Source: Dethiobacter sp.
GTDB lineage: Bacteria; Bacillota; Dethiobacteria; Dethiobacterales; Dethiobacteraceae
NCBI GenBank assembly: GCA_018335875.1
Contig: JAGXRN010000042.1
Location: forward strand, 62,001-126,000
DNA length: 64,000 bases
Direction: 5' to 3'
A model generated the notes under the pieces. The model was given only the letters and a program-made list of their open reading frames with translations, was not told where the DNA came from and made no database searches. The translations under genes were made by a program, and so were the position numbers. Each line of letters begins with the position of its first letter. Position 1 is the first letter of the stretch. Shown piece by piece: positions 8,570 through 17,426 of the stretch.

Positions 8570-10161
8570 TGCACCAGACTCCACTCATGGACATTATAAA
8601 AAAGTGAAACCGGATGGGGAGTGAAGTATTTCAGGTTTGCAGTGGCGGCATGGACTGCCTCACGGTAATAAAGCCATATTAGCGGTGCGTCATCGACTAT
8701 AAGCTGCTCAGCATGCCTGTATATTTGTGTTCTCTCCTCAAGATCCCCCGTCTGCAAGCCCTCCTCCAGCAGCAGGTCTACTTCTGTATTGCTGTAGCCC
8801 AGGCTGTTCCCGGGGCTTTTTGAATGCCAGTAATAAGTGAGATCGGGATCAACACCGGTTCCGTGCCCAAGTATGATAATATCGAAATCCCCTTTGTGCA
8901 AAGCGTCCAGGAAGGCTTCCCACTCAAGCAGTGTGATTCTGATCTTGACACCAATTTTTGCTGCTCTTTCCTTAAACAGCAGTGCCACATTTTCCCGCAC
9001 CAGGTTGCCCGCATTGTAAATAAGCTTCAATTCATATTCACCGAACCCCGCCTCCAGTATTTTGCTTTGTGCCCAATCCGGATTAAATGGCATACCTTCC
9101 AACTCGCTGTTATAGGCAAATTGCAGCGGTGACAAGGGACCATGGGCCACCTGTCCGAAGCCAAGGAGAAGATTAGCCACTATCTCCTCGCGGTCTAAAG
9201 TCATGGCAAGAGCCTGACGTACTCTTTTATCGGCCAGCGGAGAGTTTTCTTTCTTCATGTTGAACCCCAGGTAATCGTAGGCCAGACGCAGATGAGAATA
9301 TACAGCCAGCGTCGGGTCATCCCGGAGCTTTGCAATGTCTTCTACCTTGACAGATGTGGGAAGCAGGTCCAGCCTTCCCGCCAGCAGCTCAATTAACTGT
9401 GTCTCCTGGTTGGGAACGATGCATAAATATAGGTTTTCAATTTTAGGCTTGCCAAGAAAATACTTGTTATTGGCTGTTAGATGGAGATAGCTGTCCTGAA
9501 CCCATTCATTTAAAAGATATGGCCCCAGCCCCACCGTAACTGTCCTTGAATACTCATGGCTCTCCAATGCGGCAGCATTGACGCTTCCCAGCAGGTGAAA
9601 CGGCAGTGGGGAAATTGCCATGTGAGTCAGAAACGAGGCAAATTTTTCAGTCAGGCTGATTTCAAAGCTGTGCCCGTCAATGACCCTTACGCCGCTAATG
9701 CTTCCATCCGCCAGAGGAGAATCATGCCGCTCTCTGTATTCTACAGCGCCTGAAATCTTGTGCATGTGCATGTACAAAGGGCCCGTATAGTCCCGGTGAC
9801 AAATCACCCGCAGTGTAAAGGCGATATCTTCTGCGGTCAGCGGCATGCCGTCAGACCAAAACACATCTTCTCTCAGTGTAAACAGATAAATAAGGCCGTC
9901 ATTGCTTACTTCCCACTCCGAAATTATTCTGGGTTGCGGGAGCAGGTTGTCCCTGTCAAAGCCGATTAACGCTGGATGAAGCAGGGATGCAGCTTCTGCC
10001 GTGGACGCATCACGTATAAACAGAGGATTTAATGTCAGTGGATTACTGAGTGAAGCTACACGCAGAATATCCGGCAAATGTGTTTTTGGGCGCTTGGAGC
10101 AGCCAGCGCCCAAAGCCAGCAAAAAAAATATCAGTAACAGTAAACCGCTTTTACGCACCAC
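8566..10161 (-). CDS. peptide-type ABC transporter substrate-binding lipoprotein (SBP family 5)
   Basis: A 531-residue family 5 extracellular solute-binding protein that selects the ligand (peptides, or in some members nickel or sugars). Landmarks: a basic N terminus, hydrophobic core and lipobox-like LGAGC (Cys 21), FTLREDVFWSDGMPLTAEDI, and DKRVRQALAMTLDREEI. The start is GTG 10161, because AGGAGG sits six bases before it; the frame extends upstream to 10302 but those codons run through a terminator hairpin. First gene of the SBP-B-C-D-F operon, whose genes overlap or nearly touch. Confidence 0.92.
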   Translation of the reverse strand: MVRKSGLLLLIFFLLALGAGCSKRPKTHLPDILRVASLSNPLTLNPLFIRDASTAEAASLLHPALIGFDRDNLLPQPRIISEWEVSNDGLIYLFTLREDVFWSDGMPLTAEDIAFTLRVICHRDYTGPLYMHMHKISGAVEYRERHDSPLADGSISGVRVIDGHSFEISLTEKFASFLTHMAISPLPFHLLGSVNAAALESHEYSRTVTVGLGPYLLNEWVQDSYLHLTANNKYFLGKPKIENLYLCIVPNQETQLIELLAGRLDLLPTSVKVEDIAKLRDDPTLAVYSHLRLAYDYLGFNMKKENSPLADKRVRQALAMTLDREEIVANLLLGFGQVAHGPLSPLQFAYNSELEGMPFNPDWAQSKILEAGFGEYELKLIYNAGNLVRENVALLFKERAAKIGVKIRITLLEWEAFLDALHKGDFDIIILGHGTGVDPDLTYYWHSKSPGNSLGYSNTEVDLLLEEGLQTGDLEERTQIYRHAEQLIVDDAPLIWLYYREAVHAATANLKYFTPHPVSLFYNVHEWSLVQ

Positions 10162-10260
10162 TTTCAGCCTCCTCCTCTCATACTTACGCTGTGATTTAAA
10201 GGATAATGCCATAAACCGCCTGGTTTTGCCTGACTCGTTCAGCAAATTATTTCTTGACGA

Positions 10261-10291
10261 AAAAAAACAACCGTCATAGTTGAACGGTTGT
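10261..10291 (-). terminator. intrinsic terminator after the acetoacetyl-CoA synthetase gene
   Basis: The arms ACAACCGT and ACGGTTGT (10284-10291 and 10267-10274) form a perfect 8-bp stem read on the minus strand, followed by seven T. It separates the synthetase unit from the ABC importer operon. Confidence 0.88.
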
Positions 10292-10361
10292 TTTATAAAC
10301 ATGAGTGTGATGTATCTGCGCCGATATCGATGCCGCTTTGCATCTATTGTACTCTGACGCG

Positions 10362-12320
10362 TTATACTTTTAAATCCGCTAAGTCCCTGTATAGATCCAG
10401 TGATTCCGGATTGGCCAGAGCTTCCCTGTTTTGCACCTCTTCACCGTGGATGATTTTTCTGACGGCGATTTCAACCTTCTTTCCATTCAGTGTATAGGGA
10501 ACGTCGCCGGTACTTAGAATCTTTGCAGGCACATGGCGCGGAGAAGTACCTTGCCTGATCAGAGTCTTTATTTTTGTTTTCAGATCCTCAGTAAGCAGAA
10601 CTCCCGGAGCAAGTTTTACAAAGAGAATCACCCTTACATCATTATCCCAGTCCTGCCCAACCACCAGACTGTCTGAAACTTCCGGCATCGTCTCCATGAG
10701 TCTGTATATTTCCGCCGTGCCTATTCTGACACCGCCTGGGTTGAGGGTGGCGTCGGAGCGCCCGAAGAAAGTCATACCGCCGTTTTCTGTCAGCAGGACA
10801 TAATCACCATGGTGCCACACATTCTTATAGACTTCAAAATAGGCGCCCAGATACTTTTTATCATCTTCGTCATCCCAGAAATATATTGGCATGGACGGGA
10901 AAGCGGCGGTGCAGACAAGTTCGCCCTTTTCCCCCACAACCGGCTTGCCATCAGCATTAAAAACCTCGACTTTCATACCGAGTCCGCGGCACTGAAGTTC
11001 ACTGGAATATACCGCGCCAATGGGGTTGCCAAGCGCAAAGCAGGATATAATGTCGGTACCGCCTGAGATTGAAGACAGGCAGAGATCCTTTTTAATATCC
11101 CTGTACACATAGTCAAAACTCTCTACAGACAGCGGCGATCCTGTGGACAGTATAGCCTTAAGCATTGATAAGTCATAGCTTTCACGGGGCTTTACACCTG
11201 CCTGTTCCAATGCGGCCAAATATTTGGCGCTTGTGCCAAACACAGTGATTTTTTCAGCCTCAGCCATTTTAAACAAAGCACCGGCGTCAGGATAAAAGGG
11301 TGAGCCGTCAAATAATACTACAGTGGATCCCACAGCCAGTGAACTGACAACCCAGTTCCACATCATCCATCCGCAGGTGGTAAAATAAAAACTGGTGTCT
11401 TCCCGGCCAAGGTCTGTATGCAGGATTAACTCCTTAAGGTGCTGAATCAGAGTCCCCCCCGCCCCGTGCACAATGCATTTGGGCTTACCGGTTGTCCCGG
11501 ATGAATACATTATATAGAGGGGGTGCTCAAAAGGAAGCTGTTCAAACTCGATCTCCAGGCCTTTTTCTTTCGCCAGGAAGTCGTCAAACATCACCGCATC
11601 CCTTACTGCTGTCAGGTCAGGGGATGATTGGGTATATGGGACCACGACCACTTTTTCGATGGAAGGAATTTCACTGACTATCTGTGCCACTTTCGGGAGT
11701 GAGTCAAATTCCTTGCCGTTATACGAGTACCCGTTGGGAGCGAAAAGAACTTTCGGCTGTATCTGCCCAAAACGGTCCATGACTCCCTGAAAACCGAAAT
11801 CAGGAGAGCAGGAAGACCAGATGGCGCCAATACTTGCTGTTGCCAGCATGGCTGTAACTGCTTCAATCATATTTGGCATAAATCCGGCAACCCTGTCACC
11901 GGCCACAACCCCGGCCGCCCTCAGCGCACGGCTGAGCCGCGACACCAAGTCGTAGATTTCACTGTATGTAATTTTTCTGCTCTCATGTGCTTCTCCTTTA
12001 AAGACAAGGGCTGTTTTCTCATCACGATAGCGCAGCAGATTTTCAGCAAAATTCAGCCTGGCGCCTTCAAACCATTGGCTGTTGAACATATCGTCAAAAT
12101 TCTTGACAATACCGGTGTAAGGTGAAGAAGCCCTGACCTTTCCATATTCCCACATAAGTGCCCAGAAATCCGGGCTATTCTCGATTGACCAGGAATAGAG
12201 TTCATCGTATTTTACAAAGTTTGTCCCAAACCTGTCATTGACTAATTTTATAAATCCAGTCATATTAGCCCTGGCCTTGCGCTCCTCACCTGGTTGCCAC
12301 AACATTTTATTCATAATCAT
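10362..12320 (-). CDS. acetoacetyl-CoA synthetase (acetoacetate-CoA ligase)
   Basis: A 652-residue acyl-adenylate-forming enzyme that activates acetoacetate with ATP and CoA. Family marks: N-terminal domain with ENSPDFWALMWEYG and WFEGARLNFAENLL, P-loop YSSGTTGKPKCIVHG near 270-285, the FYFTTCGWMMWNWV segment and the C-terminal GRSDATLNPGGVRIGTAEIY hinge. The TTCGWMMWNW and GRSDATLNPGG sequences and the length set it apart from plain acetyl-CoA synthetase. ATG 12320 has GGAGG four bases upstream. It is a single-gene unit with its own terminator and an apparent sigma-54 promoter, consistent with inducible use of acetoacetate or poly-3-hydroxybutyrate breakdown products. Confidence 0.93.
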   Translation of the reverse strand: MIMNKMLWQPGEERKARANMTGFIKLVNDRFGTNFVKYDELYSWSIENSPDFWALMWEYGKVRASSPYTGIVKNFDDMFNSQWFEGARLNFAENLLRYRDEKTALVFKGEAHESRKITYSEIYDLVSRLSRALRAAGVVAGDRVAGFMPNMIEAVTAMLATASIGAIWSSCSPDFGFQGVMDRFGQIQPKVLFAPNGYSYNGKEFDSLPKVAQIVSEIPSIEKVVVVPYTQSSPDLTAVRDAVMFDDFLAKEKGLEIEFEQLPFEHPLYIMYSSGTTGKPKCIVHGAGGTLIQHLKELILHTDLGREDTSFYFTTCGWMMWNWVVSSLAVGSTVVLFDGSPFYPDAGALFKMAEAEKITVFGTSAKYLAALEQAGVKPRESYDLSMLKAILSTGSPLSVESFDYVYRDIKKDLCLSSISGGTDIISCFALGNPIGAVYSSELQCRGLGMKVEVFNADGKPVVGEKGELVCTAAFPSMPIYFWDDEDDKKYLGAYFEVYKNVWHHGDYVLLTENGGMTFFGRSDATLNPGGVRIGTAEIYRLMETMPEVSDSLVVGQDWDNDVRVILFVKLAPGVLLTEDLKTKIKTLIRQGTSPRHVPAKILSTGDVPYTLNGKKVEIAVRKIIHGEEVQNREALANPESLDLYRDLADLKV

Positions 12321-12374
12321 CTTTCCTCCCTAAAAATGTTTTTCTCCACGGAATCGGGGGTTACATATGATTTA

Positions 12375-12390
12375 TGCAATATTTATACCA
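12375..12390 (-). promoter_or_regulatory. candidate sigma-54 (-24/-12) promoter for acetoacetyl-CoA synthetase
   Basis: Minus-strand TGGTATAAATATTGCA matches the TGGCAC-N5-TTGCA pattern, with the invariant GG and GC exactly ten bases apart. It predicts a start near 12364, about 44 bases before the ATG, leaving room for the GGAGG site. No sigma-70-type hexamer pair was found nearer the gene. No sigma-54 activator gene is in the window. Confidence 0.5.
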
Positions 12391-12591
12391 AAAAGACCTC
12401 CCTGCATTGAAGGACAATGGGTATATATATGTCTGGCGCGCGCACTAAACTAACCGGCGCTAGGCTTGTCTCCTTTTTAACTATATTCATGCCGTATGCA
12501 GCCCAACAGTCAGGGTGTTGGCGGAGCTTATTTTAGCTTAGCAATTATTTTTCAGATACACAATATAAATTTTTACTTTTAAAATATACGG

Positions 12592-13221
12592 CTAACAGAG
12601 GTGAGCGATGCCAAGTACCATCAGTACCGCTCCTGAAACTATGGCAGCCCTCTCCCCGGAAATATTGCTTGCATATTTCTTTCCCAACAACACTCCCGAG
12701 GAAAGCAGGATTAATTTAGTCACACCCACTGTTAAGGCGGTGGTTACCGGGGCAAATCCCATCATCGCAGCACCAAAACCAGCCCCGAAGGCATCCATGG
12801 CCAGTGCCACTCCCAGGATTACTGCCTCCTTGCCCGAAATAGCACCCGAACAATCAAAGTCGGCCTGGGCAGGTTCACGCATTACTCGAGGCACCATTGT
12901 TAAGCCGCTGCTGCTTTTTTGTTTTTGTTCCCCGCTCACGGGCTGGTGGTTTTGCCTTCCTTGCAGGGATTGGAAGACAATTGCAACGCCAACGCCAACC
13001 AGCATCAGGCCACCGATAAAGGATGCCGTTTTAAGCGTAAACAGAGTCGCTACCAGGCTGCCGGCTTTCATGGAAAGAAAGATTGAAAATGAAGAAGAGA
13101 GGCAGATTATAACAATTGACGCTGCTGGGATGTGCAGCCTTCGCACCCCGTATGCAAAGCCTGCGCCAAACCCATCAAAGGAAACTGCAAGACCAAGTAG
13201 AAATATGGAAAGAAAAGGCAC
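12592..13221 (-). CDS. ytaF: YtaF-like sporulation/MntP-type membrane protein
   Basis: A 209-residue protein of two three-helix repeats, with matching motifs in each half: GLAVSFDGFGAGFAYG near the N terminus and GVALAMDAFGAGFGAA near residue 140. This Asp-in-membrane duplication is the MntP/YtaF pattern. MntP exports manganese; Bacillus YtaF is a sporulation membrane protein encoded between mutM and coaE. Here the gene directly follows mutM, supporting YtaF. No coaE is found next to it. Start GTG 13221 has AAAGGAGG seven bases upstream. Confidence 0.82.
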   Translation of the reverse strand: MPFLSIFLLGLAVSFDGFGAGFAYGVRRLHIPAASIVIICLSSSFSIFLSMKAGSLVATLFTLKTASFIGGLMLVGVGVAIVFQSLQGRQNHQPVSGEQKQKSSSGLTMVPRVMREPAQADFDCSGAISGKEAVILGVALAMDAFGAGFGAAMMGFAPVTTALTVGVTKLILLSSGVLLGKKYASNISGERAAIVSGAVLMVLGIAHLC

Positions 13222-13290
13222 CCGGCTACCTCCTTTGCCGCAAGTACTACTATAGTATGGAAGGAGCCGGATTTGGTGCCTTATTTAGTT

Positions 13291-14115
13291 TTAACTCTGG
13301 CAGGATGGACAGAAATGTGTGCCCCTGCCCGCCACCACAGTACGGCAGATAAATGTGCCGCAGGACAGGCATGGTTTGTGGTGGCGCTGGTAAACACTGA
13401 GCCTGTTCTGAAATTGACCTGACATGCCTGCTGCATCGCGGTAGTCATTAAAAGTTGTCCCGCGCCAGGAGATAGCATCGAGAAGCACTTCTTGCACCGA
13501 CGTTATCAGTTTTTTTCTCTCCGGGGTTGTCAGCGACTTTGCCGGGCGGGTGGGCAGTATCCCGCTTTTGTGCAGCGCTTCATCCACATAAATATTGCCC
13601 AGTCCTGCCACAAAGGTTTGGTCGAGCAGCAGAGCTTTTATGTTTGTAGAGCGCCTGTCTGTTTTGCTGTTGAAATAACTAACGTCAAAGTCTGCAGAGA
13701 GCGGCTCCGGGCCAAGCGCAGCAAGGCCCCTGATCTCACATGCCCTTGATACGGGCAGCCACCAGATTGTGCCAAATTTGCGGACGTCGTGAAAATACAA
13801 GCGGGAGCCGTCTTTAAATATGATTTTAAGATGTATGTGCTTGTCGGTTTCAATCTCAGATTCACAGAAAAATAAGCGTCCTGTCATGCGCAGGTGAACA
13901 ACAAGCAAGCTGTTGTCATCAAGACAAAGCAGCAGGTATTTACCCCGACGCCCTGCCCCTGTAAAAGTCAAACCCGGCAGTTGCCGGGCGAATTCCTCAC
14001 ATGAAGGCGCTTTAATGGAACCGGCATAATTGATGTCCACCCCCTCTATGGTTTTCCCGGGGAGGACCAGTTCCAGGCCACGCTTGATTGTTTCTACTTC
14101 TGGAAGTTCAGGCAT
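13291..14115 (-). CDS. mutM: formamidopyrimidine-DNA glycosylase MutM (Fpg)
   Basis: A 274-residue base-excision repair enzyme removing 8-oxoguanine and ring-opened purines and nicking the abasic site. The mature N-terminal sequence PELPEVETI supplies the catalytic Pro and Glu; the helix-two-turn-helix core contains GLGNIYVDEAL, and the C terminus has a four-Cys zinc finger (CLSC ... CPSC) ending at the last residues. ATG 14115 follows CGGAG. Lies 18 bp after polA, so both repair enzymes are coexpressed. Confidence 0.96.
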   Translation of the reverse strand: MPELPEVETIKRGLELVLPGKTIEGVDINYAGSIKAPSCEEFARQLPGLTFTGAGRRGKYLLLCLDDNSLLVVHLRMTGRLFFCESEIETDKHIHLKIIFKDGSRLYFHDVRKFGTIWWLPVSRACEIRGLAALGPEPLSADFDVSYFNSKTDRRSTNIKALLLDQTFVAGLGNIYVDEALHKSGILPTRPAKSLTTPERKKLITSVQEVLLDAISWRGTTFNDYRDAAGMSGQFQNRLSVYQRHHKPCLSCGTFICRTVVAGRGTHFCPSCQS

Positions 14116-14133
14116 TGTATCACTCCGTATTTA

Positions 14134-16776
14134 TTAAAGCTTTTGCATTTCCGCCCAGTTAGGTCCGGCTTTAAAGTCCACTGTGAGGGGGACGAGCAGC
14201 GGGATGGCACACTCCATTTCACGGCGCACGTCGGCAGCCACAACAGACAGTGAATTTTCTTCTACCTCAAACACCAGTTCATCATGGACCTGGAGAATCA
14301 TTCTTGCCGAACCATTAAATTTGTCAAGCACAGACTGGACATTGAGCATGGCCAGCTTGATGATGTCGGCAGCCGAACCCTGGATTGGCGTGTTCATGGC
14401 CGTACGTTCGGCAAAGCTTCTTCTGACAAAATTCTTGCTGTTGATCTCGGGCAGATAACGCCGCCTGTTGAGAATGGTGGTTACATATCCTTTGGCGTGG
14501 GCCTCTTTTACCACGTCCACAAAATAGTCTCTTACCGCCGGGTAGCGCTCGAGATAACGTTCAATATATAGTTTAGCTTCATGTCTTGGGATGCTGAGTT
14601 GACGGGAAAGCCCATAATCGCTGATGCCGTAGATAATACCAAAGTTAACTGCTTTGGCGCGGTCCCTCATCTCTCTTGTGACCTCTTCAGGCGGCACCGA
14701 AAACACCTCGGCCGCGGTGCGCCTGTGTATATCTTCTTCACCCAAAAATGAACTGATCAGAACTTTATCTGCTGAAAGATGAGCAAGAATACGCAGCTCA
14801 ATTTGTGAATAGTCGGCTGAAAGCAAAAGTACTCCCGTTCTGCCGGGAACAAAAGCACGCCTCACCCGGCGTCCTTCTTCCAGGCGAATCGGTATATTCT
14901 GCAGGTTTGGTTCAGTACTGCTGAGACGCCCCGTGGCAGTAACAGTCTGATTAAAAGTGGTGTGAATTCGCCCGCTGTCCGGACGAACCAGCTTAGACAG
15001 CCCTTCCAGGTAAGTCCCCTGAAGTTTAACCAGCATGCGGTACTCAAGTATTTTTGCTGCAACTTCGTGCTGTCCCGCCAGCTCTTCCAGGACTTCAGCA
15101 TCGGTGGAATAGCCTGTTTTAGTCTTTTTAAAAGCAGGAAGCTTCAATTTTTCAAAAAGGACATGTGCAAGCTGTTTTGGAGAATTAAGATTAAATCTCA
15201 TTTCAGCCAATAAGTAAATTTCTGATTCAAGTGTCTCTATCCTGCCTGCTGTTTGTGTTTTCAGCCTGGCCAGTTCCTCAATGTCGACTGCGATCCCGTG
15301 TCGTTCCATCTTCGCAAGCACCGATGCCAGAGGCATCTCCAGTGTGTCATATAGTTCTTCCAGCTCAAGCTCGCGCAGTTTGCTTCTCAGAACCGGGTAC
15401 AGCTGGTATAAAGCCCTTACCGCGCAGCAGAAATAGTCCCTGCTGCAGTCAGTGTCGCTTTTTCTTTTACCCGGCGCAACAGGCAGCTGCCTGTCCAGGT
15501 ACAAAGATGACAACTTTTCAGGAGGGTAACCGCTTTGCAGCGGGTCAATCAGGTAGGCGGCCAGTGCCACGTCAAAAACGGGGCCTGCCGGTTCAGCGTC
15601 CATTATTTTTACACAGATATTAATCCATGTCTTGGCGTCATAGGCAATGGTGGTAAAGGCCTCAGACAAAAATATCCTGCCCGCCTGCTCAATCCTCTCA
15701 CTGAGAAAATGAAAAGGGATATAAAATGTCTCTGCCGGCAGGGCCACAGCAATTCCTGCCAGTGCACTTTGCCAGGAAGCTCCCGCAGGCTCTGTGATAA
15801 TGGCAGCCTCTCCCGCCCTGGCAACGGCGGCAGAGAAGCGCTCCCAGTCGGCGCTTGCTTTGACCTCGCTAAAGGACTCCTGAACCAAAGTTTTATGCTC
15901 AGTTGCAGACTGTTCAGACGGCAGGCGCTCAAGCAGGCTTTTGAACTCAAGTTGCTCGAATATAACGCGTAGCCTGTCATAGTCGGGCTCACGCCGGCGA
16001 AAATCGTCGGGCTTAAGTTCCACAGGCATGTCTGTGATAATTGTGGCAAGACGCTTGCTGAGATATGCCTGCTCTTGGTGTTGTGCCAATGTCTCCTTCA
16101 ACTTGCCCGGAATCTCTGCCAGGTGTTCATAAATACCGTCCATTGTCCCAAACTGCTGCAGCAGCTTGATTGCCGTTTTTTCACCCACTCCCGGCACACC
16201 GGGTATATTGTCCGATGGGTCGCCCTTTAAGCCTTTATAGTCAATAAACTGGCTGGCGCTGAGGCCGTAGCGCTCATGCAGCTTATTGTGGTCATATCTT
16301 TCCACCTGTGTTATCCCCCGCCGGGTGTAGATTACTTCTGCCGGAAGGTCCACAAGCTGAAAAATATCGGCATCGCCAGTGACAATGACCGGCTTAATTT
16401 GAGACAGGTTGGACTGTCGGGAAATAGTGCCGATCAGGTCGTCAGCCTCGTAGCCGTCCATTTCCATCACTGGTATGTGCAGAGCACTGAGGATTTCACG
16501 CACGCTTGCGGCCTGCTCGGACAGCTCTGACGGCGTCTTCTCACGCTTTGCCTTGTATTCTTTATACTCCAGATGCCTGAAGGTGGGCGTCGGCCTGTCA
16601 AAAGCCACTACGGCGTAGTCGGGCTTTTCTTCCTCAAGCAGTCTGAGCAGCATGGTTGTAAAGCCGTATACAGCATTGGTATAAAGGCCCTGCTTTGTCT
16701 GAAGCAGCGGCAGGGCAAAGAAAGCCCGGTAGAGCAGGCTGCTGCCGTCCACTATCAGGAACTTTGGTTCCGTCAT
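14134..16776 (-). CDS. polA: DNA polymerase I
   Basis: An 880-residue polymerase for gap repair and Okazaki processing. The N-terminal 5' nuclease (about 1-290) has the YEADDLIGT and GDPSDNIPGVPGVGEKTA motifs. The polymerase domain shows motif A (SADYSQIELR), motif B (RDRAKAVNFGIIYG) and motif C (QVHDELVFE). The middle 3'-5' exonuclease fold is degenerate: the DxE of Exo I reads ITEP, the Exo II Asp reads KTW, and the Exo III Asp is absent, so proofreading is probably lost. ATG 16776 is preferred over 16782 because AAGGAGG lies seven bases upstream. Overlaps the anti-sigma stop region and is likely coupled to it. Confidence 0.96.
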   Translation of the reverse strand: MTEPKFLIVDGSSLLYRAFFALPLLQTKQGLYTNAVYGFTTMLLRLLEEEKPDYAVVAFDRPTPTFRHLEYKEYKAKREKTPSELSEQAASVREILSALHIPVMEMDGYEADDLIGTISRQSNLSQIKPVIVTGDADIFQLVDLPAEVIYTRRGITQVERYDHNKLHERYGLSASQFIDYKGLKGDPSDNIPGVPGVGEKTAIKLLQQFGTMDGIYEHLAEIPGKLKETLAQHQEQAYLSKRLATIITDMPVELKPDDFRRREPDYDRLRVIFEQLEFKSLLERLPSEQSATEHKTLVQESFSEVKASADWERFSAAVARAGEAAIITEPAGASWQSALAGIAVALPAETFYIPFHFLSERIEQAGRIFLSEAFTTIAYDAKTWINICVKIMDAEPAGPVFDVALAAYLIDPLQSGYPPEKLSSLYLDRQLPVAPGKRKSDTDCSRDYFCCAVRALYQLYPVLRSKLRELELEELYDTLEMPLASVLAKMERHGIAVDIEELARLKTQTAGRIETLESEIYLLAEMRFNLNSPKQLAHVLFEKLKLPAFKKTKTGYSTDAEVLEELAGQHEVAAKILEYRMLVKLQGTYLEGLSKLVRPDSGRIHTTFNQTVTATGRLSSTEPNLQNIPIRLEEGRRVRRAFVPGRTGVLLLSADYSQIELRILAHLSADKVLISSFLGEEDIHRRTAAEVFSVPPEEVTREMRDRAKAVNFGIIYGISDYGLSRQLSIPRHEAKLYIERYLERYPAVRDYFVDVVKEAHAKGYVTTILNRRRYLPEINSKNFVRRSFAERTAMNTPIQGSAADIIKLAMLNVQSVLDKFNGSARMILQVHDELVFEVEENSLSVVAADVRREMECAIPLLVPLTVDFKAGPNWAEMQKL

Positions 16777-16778
16777 AC

Positions 16779-17426
16779 TCATGCCTCCTTCTTTTTCCTC
16801 ACTGCCAGCCAGGAAAAGACAACAAACAGCGGAAGCAGCAGAGCATTAAGGACAACACGGGGATTTACTGTCAGGCGGCGCAGGCCCGACGGCGCTCTTG
16901 CGTCCGTAACACCAACTTGATAATCCTCGCTAAATTCCTTGCCTTCTGCAGTCACATCTACGCTACCCTGTCTGTTAGCAGGCTCGACCGGCCCGGCGGC
17001 ATCGGGAGCATCCGTTCCCTGAACTTCCATGGTAGGCGCTTCCAGTGTAAGGTTCTGCCCCGGTTCGGATAAGCTCTTTGGCAGTCCGGCGACAGCCGGC
17101 AGCCGCGCAAGTGTGAGGTTTCCGGCCACAAGGAAGACAAAGATGGCCGCGGCGGCCACTGCCTGAGAAAAGCCTGGCGCAAAACGCAGTCTGTTTTTAG
17201 TCATCTTGTCCTTCTTGAGCCTGTTTAGTACCGAACTGCGCAAACCGGCCGGAGGAGAAATTTCCTCAGCCTGCTTCAACCAGGTGAGAGTTTCCCTCAG
17301 TTCGTCAACTTCCCTGCGGCATACCATGCAATATTCAAGATGTGACTCAAAAGTCTCAAGCTGCGCTATATCAAGTTCACCGTCAATATATTCACAAATT
17401 ACTTCTCTCACCAGTTCACAGGTCAT
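16779..17426 (-). CDS. zinc-finger anti-sigma factor, membrane anchored
   Basis: A 215-residue protein with an N-terminal ZAS/zf-HC2 domain: His 29, Cys 33 and Cys 36 form the HxxxCxxC motif that holds a cognate ECF sigma factor. A hydrophobic segment near 88-108 and another near the C terminus (LLLPLFVVFSWLAV) frame an extracytoplasmic region rich in Pro, Glu and Ala. The start overlaps the sigma gene by 11 bp, the standard arrangement for a sigma/anti-sigma pair. The signal it senses is unknown. Confidence 0.85.
   Translation of the reverse strand: MTCELVREVICEYIDGELDIAQLETFESHLEYCMVCRREVDELRETLTWLKQAEEISPPAGLRSSVLNRLKKDKMTKNRLRFAPGFSQAVAAAAIFVFLVAGNLTLARLPAVAGLPKSLSEPGQNLTLEAPTMEVQGTDAPDAAGPVEPANRQGSVDVTAEGKEFSEDYQVGVTDARAPSGLRRLTVNPRVVLNALLLPLFVVFSWLAVRKKKEA

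Noticed and set aside
12431-12540. Structured RNA between the acetoacetyl-CoA synthetase and ytaF genes
   Set aside because: Only a 6-bp CCAACA/TGTTGG hairpin and some GC-rich runs; no known riboswitch core or tRNA fold.
12608-13255. 215-codon plus-strand frame opposite ytaF
   Set aside because: Fully antisense to a recognised membrane protein; no ribosome site or family resemblance.
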